64,000 bases of DNA from assembly GCF_051106095.1 (NCBI RefSeq), contig NC_135787.1, positions 174,181,001 to 174,245,000 on the forward strand, written 5' to 3'. Source of the stretch: Pogona vitticeps. Its lineage: Eukaryota; Chordata; Lepidosauria; Squamata; Agamidae. The translations under genes and the position numbers were made by a program. Below are positions 58,755-64,000 of the stretch, piece after piece (within the stretch, counting starts at the first letter, position 1; each line of letters begins with the position of its first letter). The notes below the pieces were generated by a model. The model saw nothing but the letters and a program-made list of their open reading frames with translations, made no database searches and had not been told where the DNA came from.

Positions 58755-60400
58755 CCCTAGGGCTACACTACAGCAGAAGTTTAAGTGGTGGTTCAGGACA
58801 GGCTATGAGACTTAGTGGCAACTTTATGATACTAGGTACAGTATTACTGTTGTACCTGACTTTTATTCCTATCTTAGGGTTTGCTGCCACCCCATCCACT
58901 GATAATGCTGTTTGAAAAATCAGCTGATTTAACTGCCCAATACTATTTTTGAAAAATGTCTGGTACAAAATTAAATGCTTTAGTTTGCCAGTTGTGCTCT
59001 AGCTTTTAGAGGAATTATCCTACTTTCCTGTGTTTGACAATAAAAAATAAAAGTTCTACAAGCTTCTTCATACAAAAGGAAAACAGCTAGGGTACATACC
59101 TCATACCTGCCTTAGTGAATATTTATCAGAAATCACAAAGTAAATAACAGTAATCATACAGGTTAAAAAATCTTGACTGGAGGGATACTGATGAGATTCA
59201 CTTTTTAAATTCCTGTCAGCAGAGGTCATTGCGACATGAAGGAATGAAAATTAACACTTTGGTTTACCTATTTAAGGTAGACAGTCTAACAGAAAATGAA
59301 ACAGAAATAAAATAGGGTGTATATGACTGAGAACTAAGCTGAATTCTGTTAAGATTCTTGACTCCCATATTGTTTTTCTGGAATTTTGCACCCAAAGTGG
59401 ATAAATTCCATACATGAAGATAAAAACATTTTCACCACTGAAAGGAGATTTCAGAGAAGATTTTAACCGGAATAATATTGAGCAATAGCAGCAAGCCATT
59501 AACTTCTGTAAGACAATTTGTGTTGGAACTTCCCACCTTTAACCAACTTTTAAAGTTTACCATTCAGCTTTTACAAGACAACACCCCTCACCCTTTTACT
59601 GACATCACTGTTTTAAGGCGTGGCAGCCATTTTAATGCACAGCCAAACGGACAGAAACAAGATTCACTTGGTGAACTGTTTTTAAGTTTCTTTCTAGTCT
59701 ATTGGGCCTAGCTGATCATTAAAACACTTAAAAGGACTGTGATGCAAAGGCTTGTACCCTGCAATTTTAAACAGATAATAGATGTTAAAGCAACAGCTGG
59801 ACGAAACAAAGGCAATAACAATGACAAAATAAAACCCAGGTACAAAAAAAAAAGAAGAGACATCTCTCAAGTCCAAGTAAACAACAACTTGCAGTGAGAA
59901 GAAAATTCAAAACACAAGCTATTCCCTGCCAAATCTTTGTGTTGTGTGCTGCTTGCTCATTATTGCGCATTAAAACAAATGGGCAAACACAGCCGTTTAG
60001 TCTTTCACCTTACCTTTATGTGTTGTCAGCAATGCCCCTGACTTCAAAATAAAAAACTGTTGCTACACCACCACAAAGACTCAAGGAGCAAAAGCAAAAC
60101 ATGTAAGGTACAACTGTAAAAGTCTATCAGTTACCTATACACTCATTTCATCTATAAAACAAAGATGGCACAAAAAAAAGAAACTTGACCTATGACCCAA
60201 ACACAAATGGTTGTGTATTAGTTTTCAACTACCTTTCCTTCTTCTGCTGAGCAATTCCTAGGCTATCCATTGCCAGCAATGGATACCATTCTGAAAACAC
60301 AGGTGGCTCAGTGTTAGATAAGTCCTTATACAGTCATTGAGCCTTCCCTGCTATAATAGCTTCCTGAATTTAAAGCATGTGTGAAGACATCAACTTCTGT

Positions 60401-64000
<3,600 letters not shown>

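Larger units (their letters stand above)
55742..60400 (-). other. BRAF: BRAF intron 18 / reference 3'UTR region
   Basis: Intron for the X1 transcript; its proximal part is 3'UTR for the reference transcript. AATAAA on the minus strand at 58862-58867 is one possible reference poly(A) signal. Contains a mariner MITE, an L2 tail and a hAT element. No other exons seen. Confidence 0.5.

Overview
The window is vertebrate nuclear DNA, almost certainly from a squamate reptile (lizard or snake). Three host genes lie in the order known from the human 7q34 region: ADCK2 (+), NDUFB2 (+) and the 3' end of BRAF (-). The repeats agree with a squamate: a full-length BovB LINE, a Sauria-type SINE with a BovB-like tail, L2 and CR1 LINEs, tRNA-derived SINEs with L2-like tails, and many short mariner- and hAT-type non-autonomous elements. 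No bacterial, viral or CRISPR features were seen.

Layout. 1-1450: old SINE, then a CpG-rich promoter. 1452-10102: ADCK2, eight coding exons and 632 codons, all splice phases consistent. 13396-24165: a minus-strand five-exon gene encoding a vWA plus DUF4537-like protein of about 468 residues. I know of no protein-coding gene at this position in human. Its second intron holds an apparently intact 3.2-kb BovB LINE with 12-bp target-site duplications, nested in two SINEs. 26005-33982: an 8-kb block bounded by two same-orientation hAT MITEs whose 8-bp flanks are cross-matched. The outer flanks equal each other and the inner flanks nearly equal each other, as if the whole block had been inserted as one unit. 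Inside it lies what looks like an orphan Pol II transcription unit: CCAAT box, TATA-like box, GC-AG intron and poly(A) signal. Its intron is filled by a 2.5-kb higher-order minisatellite with an 828-bp period. 35471-40505: NDUFB2, three coding exons plus a 3'UTR exon, with a CpG/CCAAT promoter. 42420-64000: the 3' part of BRAF (kinase exons 16-18), plus a distal alternative terminal exon giving the X1 C-terminus (GEFAAFK) and probably a very long 3'UTR.

The host genes are unrelated in job. ADCK2 is a UbiB/COQ8-family atypical kinase of mitochondria, NDUFB2 is a complex I accessory subunit, and BRAF is the MAPK-pathway kinase. The vWA-DUF4537 gene is of unknown function. The points of greatest interest are the hAT-bounded composite block with its minisatellite transcription unit, the extra vWA gene, the intact BovB, and the conserved BRAF-X1 terminal exon.
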